A stretch of 64,000 nucleotides of DNA from Solimonas thermocellulolyticum (GTDB taxonomy: Bacteria > Pseudomonadota > Gammaproteobacteria > Nevskiales > Nevskiaceae). Location: assembly GCF_040327995.1 (NCBI RefSeq), contig NZ_JBEPIJ010000001.1, positions 248,001 to 312,000 on the forward strand, read 5' to 3'. Position numbers and translations under genes: made by a program. The notes under the pieces were generated by a model, which saw nothing but the letters and a program-made list of their open reading frames with translations, ran no database searches and had not been told where the DNA came from. Shown piece after piece: positions 62,882 through 64,000 of the stretch. The first letter of the stretch is position 1. Each line of letters begins with the position of its first letter.

Positions 62882-63699
62882 CAACGCTCAAGGATCAGGT
62901 TCACCTCGTCACCGGCGCCGCCTCGGGCATCGGCGCGCATCTGGCCGCGGAACTGCTCAAGCGCGGCGCGCGCGTCTGCGCCGTCGACATCAACACCGCG
63001 GCGATGCATGGCCTGCACGCGCACGCCGAGGGCGACCAGCTCATCACCGCCGCGCTCGACGTGCGCGATGCGGCGCAGTGGCAGGCCGTGATCGAGCAGG
63101 TACGGGCGCGCTGGCAACGTCTCGACGTGCTGATGAACGTCGCCGGCGTGATCCGCCCCGGCTGGATTCATGCGTTCACGGCCGAGGACGTGCACCTGCA
63201 GCTCGACGTCAATGCTAAGGGCGTGATCTTCGGCACCCAGGCGGCGGCGCGGCTGATGCTCGAACAGGGTCATGGCCACATCATCAACATCGCCTCGCTC
63301 GCCGGCGTCGCACCGGTGCCCGGTCTTGCGCTGTACTCGGCGTCGAAGTTCGCGGTGCGCGGCTTCACCCTCGCCGCAGCCTTGGAGCTGCGCGAGAAGA
63401 ACATCAAGGTCACTGCGATCTGCCCGGACGCGGTGCAGACGCCGATGCTCGACCTGCAGGTCGACCGCGAGGAAGCGGCGCTGACCTTCTCCGGCAGCCC
63501 CTCGCCGCTGACCGTCGAGGACATCGGCCGCGTGGTGTTCGAGCGCGCGCTGCCGCGCGCGCCGCTGGAGATCACCCTGCCCGGCCACCGCGGCGCGATG
63601 GCCAAGCTCGGCAGCCTGCTCCCCGGCGCCAGCGTCGGTCTGTTCGAGCGGCTGCGCGAACGCGGTCGCGCCCGCCAGCGGCAGCGCCGCGGCGGCTAG
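62878..63699 (+). CDS. Short-chain dehydrogenase/reductase (SDR)
   Basis: 273-residue classical SDR. TGAASGIGAHLAAELLKRG (residues 12-30, cofactor binding), NVAGVIRPG, catalytic Ser in INIASLAGVAPVPG, and YSASKFAVRGFT (Tyr-x-x-x-Lys) are present. The VDINTA stretch after strand two suggests NAD preference. It overlaps the MBL-fold gene by four bases. A hydrocarbon or fatty alcohol intermediate is a possible substrate, but that is context only. Confidence 0.9.
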   Translation: MTTLKDQVHLVTGAASGIGAHLAAELLKRGARVCAVDINTAAMHGLHAHAEGDQLITAALDVRDAAQWQAVIEQVRARWQRLDVLMNVAGVIRPGWIHAFTAEDVHLQLDVNAKGVIFGTQAAARLMLEQGHGHIINIASLAGVAPVPGLALYSASKFAVRGFTLAAALELREKNIKVTAICPDAVQTPMLDLQVDREEAALTFSGSPSPLTVEDIGRVVFERALPRAPLEITLPGHRGAMAKLGSLLPGASVGLFERLRERGRARQRQRRGG

Positions 63700-63738
63700 C
63701 GCCGCGCGAGCACCGACGCCGCCGGGGTGACTCCGCCT

Positions 63739-64000
63739 TCAGTGCCCGGCGATGGTCATGCGTTCGAGCAGCACCGAGCCGGTGCGCACGTTGGCCAGCG
63801 GATCGACGTCGCGGCCGACGGCAACGATGCGCTTGAACATCTCGGCGAGGTTGCCGGCGATGGTCAGCTCCTCGACCGGGTAGGCGATGGCACCGTTCTC
63901 GACCCAGAAGCCCGCCGCGCCGCGCGAGTAGTCGCCGGTGACCAGGTTGACGCCGTGGCCGAGCAGTTCGGTGACGATCAGGCCGCGGTGCATGCGCCGC
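63739..64000 (-). CDS. pmbA: PmbA/TldE protease-associated protein (5' end outside window)
   Basis: Only the C-terminal 86 residues are present. TELLGHGVNLVTGDYSRGAA, then GFWVENGAIAYPVEELTIAG and NLAEMFKRIVAVGRDVDPLA match the end of PmbA/TldE, which forms a zinc protease with TldD that degrades CcdA and matures microcins. The gene ends 39 bases from the SDR stop in the opposite direction; the first 350 or so residues lie beyond the window. Confidence 0.92.
   Translation of the reverse strand, partial: RRMHRGLIVTELLGHGVNLVTGDYSRGAAGFWVENGAIAYPVEELTIAGNLAEMFKRIVAVGRDVDPLANVRTGSVLLERMTIAGH

Overview
The window is a dense, GC-rich chromosomal segment with almost no non-coding DNA. It carries min, lol, gltX, thrS and pmbA genes of gammaproteobacterial type, together with genes for alkane oxidation, fatty-acid desaturation and beta-oxidation. 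The combination suggests a hydrocarbon- or lipid-degrading gammaproteobacterium near the Nevskiales/Xanthomonadales. This placement is an inference from gene content; no phylogeny was run.

Layout. 1-1.4 kb: minC-minD (minus strand, minD running off the window). 1.5-6.2 kb: a DsbA-like isomerase, a YceI-type lipoprotein, an alpha/beta hydrolase, a membrane diguanylate cyclase and a second hydrolase. 6.2-11.2 kb: a large PHP-domain/beta-propeller lipoprotein, the remnant of an FAD-dependent dehydrogenase gene, and an EptA-like phosphoethanolamine transferase. 11.4-14.4 kb: an acyl-CoA desaturase and its ferredoxin reductase, divergent from a FabR/DesT-type TetR regulator, with two operator-like palindromes between them. 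14.4-19.1 kb: a gltX-thrS-M23 peptidase operon with a small lipoprotein gene at its end. 19.1-25.8 kb: a two-domain PTPS protein, a proline-rich lipoprotein, a stand-alone HisI, and lolC-lolD-comEC. 25.9 kb: tRNA-Arg(UCU), followed by a chrA chromate transporter.

27.5-30.1 kb holds an alkane hydroxylase fused to rubredoxin, divergent from an AraC-type regulator; a 21-bp direct repeat lies in the shared promoter. 30.2-36.8 kb is a czc-type heavy-metal efflux cluster (His-rich protein, CzcC, CzcB, CzcA) with a ynfA gene encoded antisense to the end of czcC. 36.9-40.95 kb: an HxlR regulator divergent from a cytochrome P460-like gene, a double glutaredoxin/GST-N protein, a CHAD protein, a GNAT acetyltransferase and a LysE exporter. 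41-44.8 kb: a four-gene overlapping operon of von Willebrand A lipoprotein, ECF sigma factor, anti-sigma-like protein and MOSC protein.

44.9-47.3 kb has two more alpha/beta hydrolases. 47.3-52.9 kb is a fatty-acid beta-oxidation locus (TetR repressor, thiolase, FadB-type fusion protein, acyl-CoA dehydrogenase) with two related palindromic operators and a strong terminator. Then come a GST, monomeric isocitrate dehydrogenase, a duplicated LVIVD-type lipoprotein pair flanking a DUF305 gene, an MsbA-like ABC exporter, an MBL-fold/SDR gene pair, and the 3' end of pmbA (tldE).

A plausible common theme is uptake and oxidation of alkanes and fatty acids: AlkB-rubredoxin makes alcohols, the fad genes degrade acyl-CoAs, and the desaturase system adjusts membrane lipids. 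No CRISPR array, insertion sequence or prophage was seen. The most unusual items are the duplicated LVIVD lipoproteins with matching promoters, the PHP/propeller lipoprotein, the ynfA-czcC antisense arrangement, the collapsed FAD-dehydrogenase gene, and several well-formed operator pairs next to their likely regulators.
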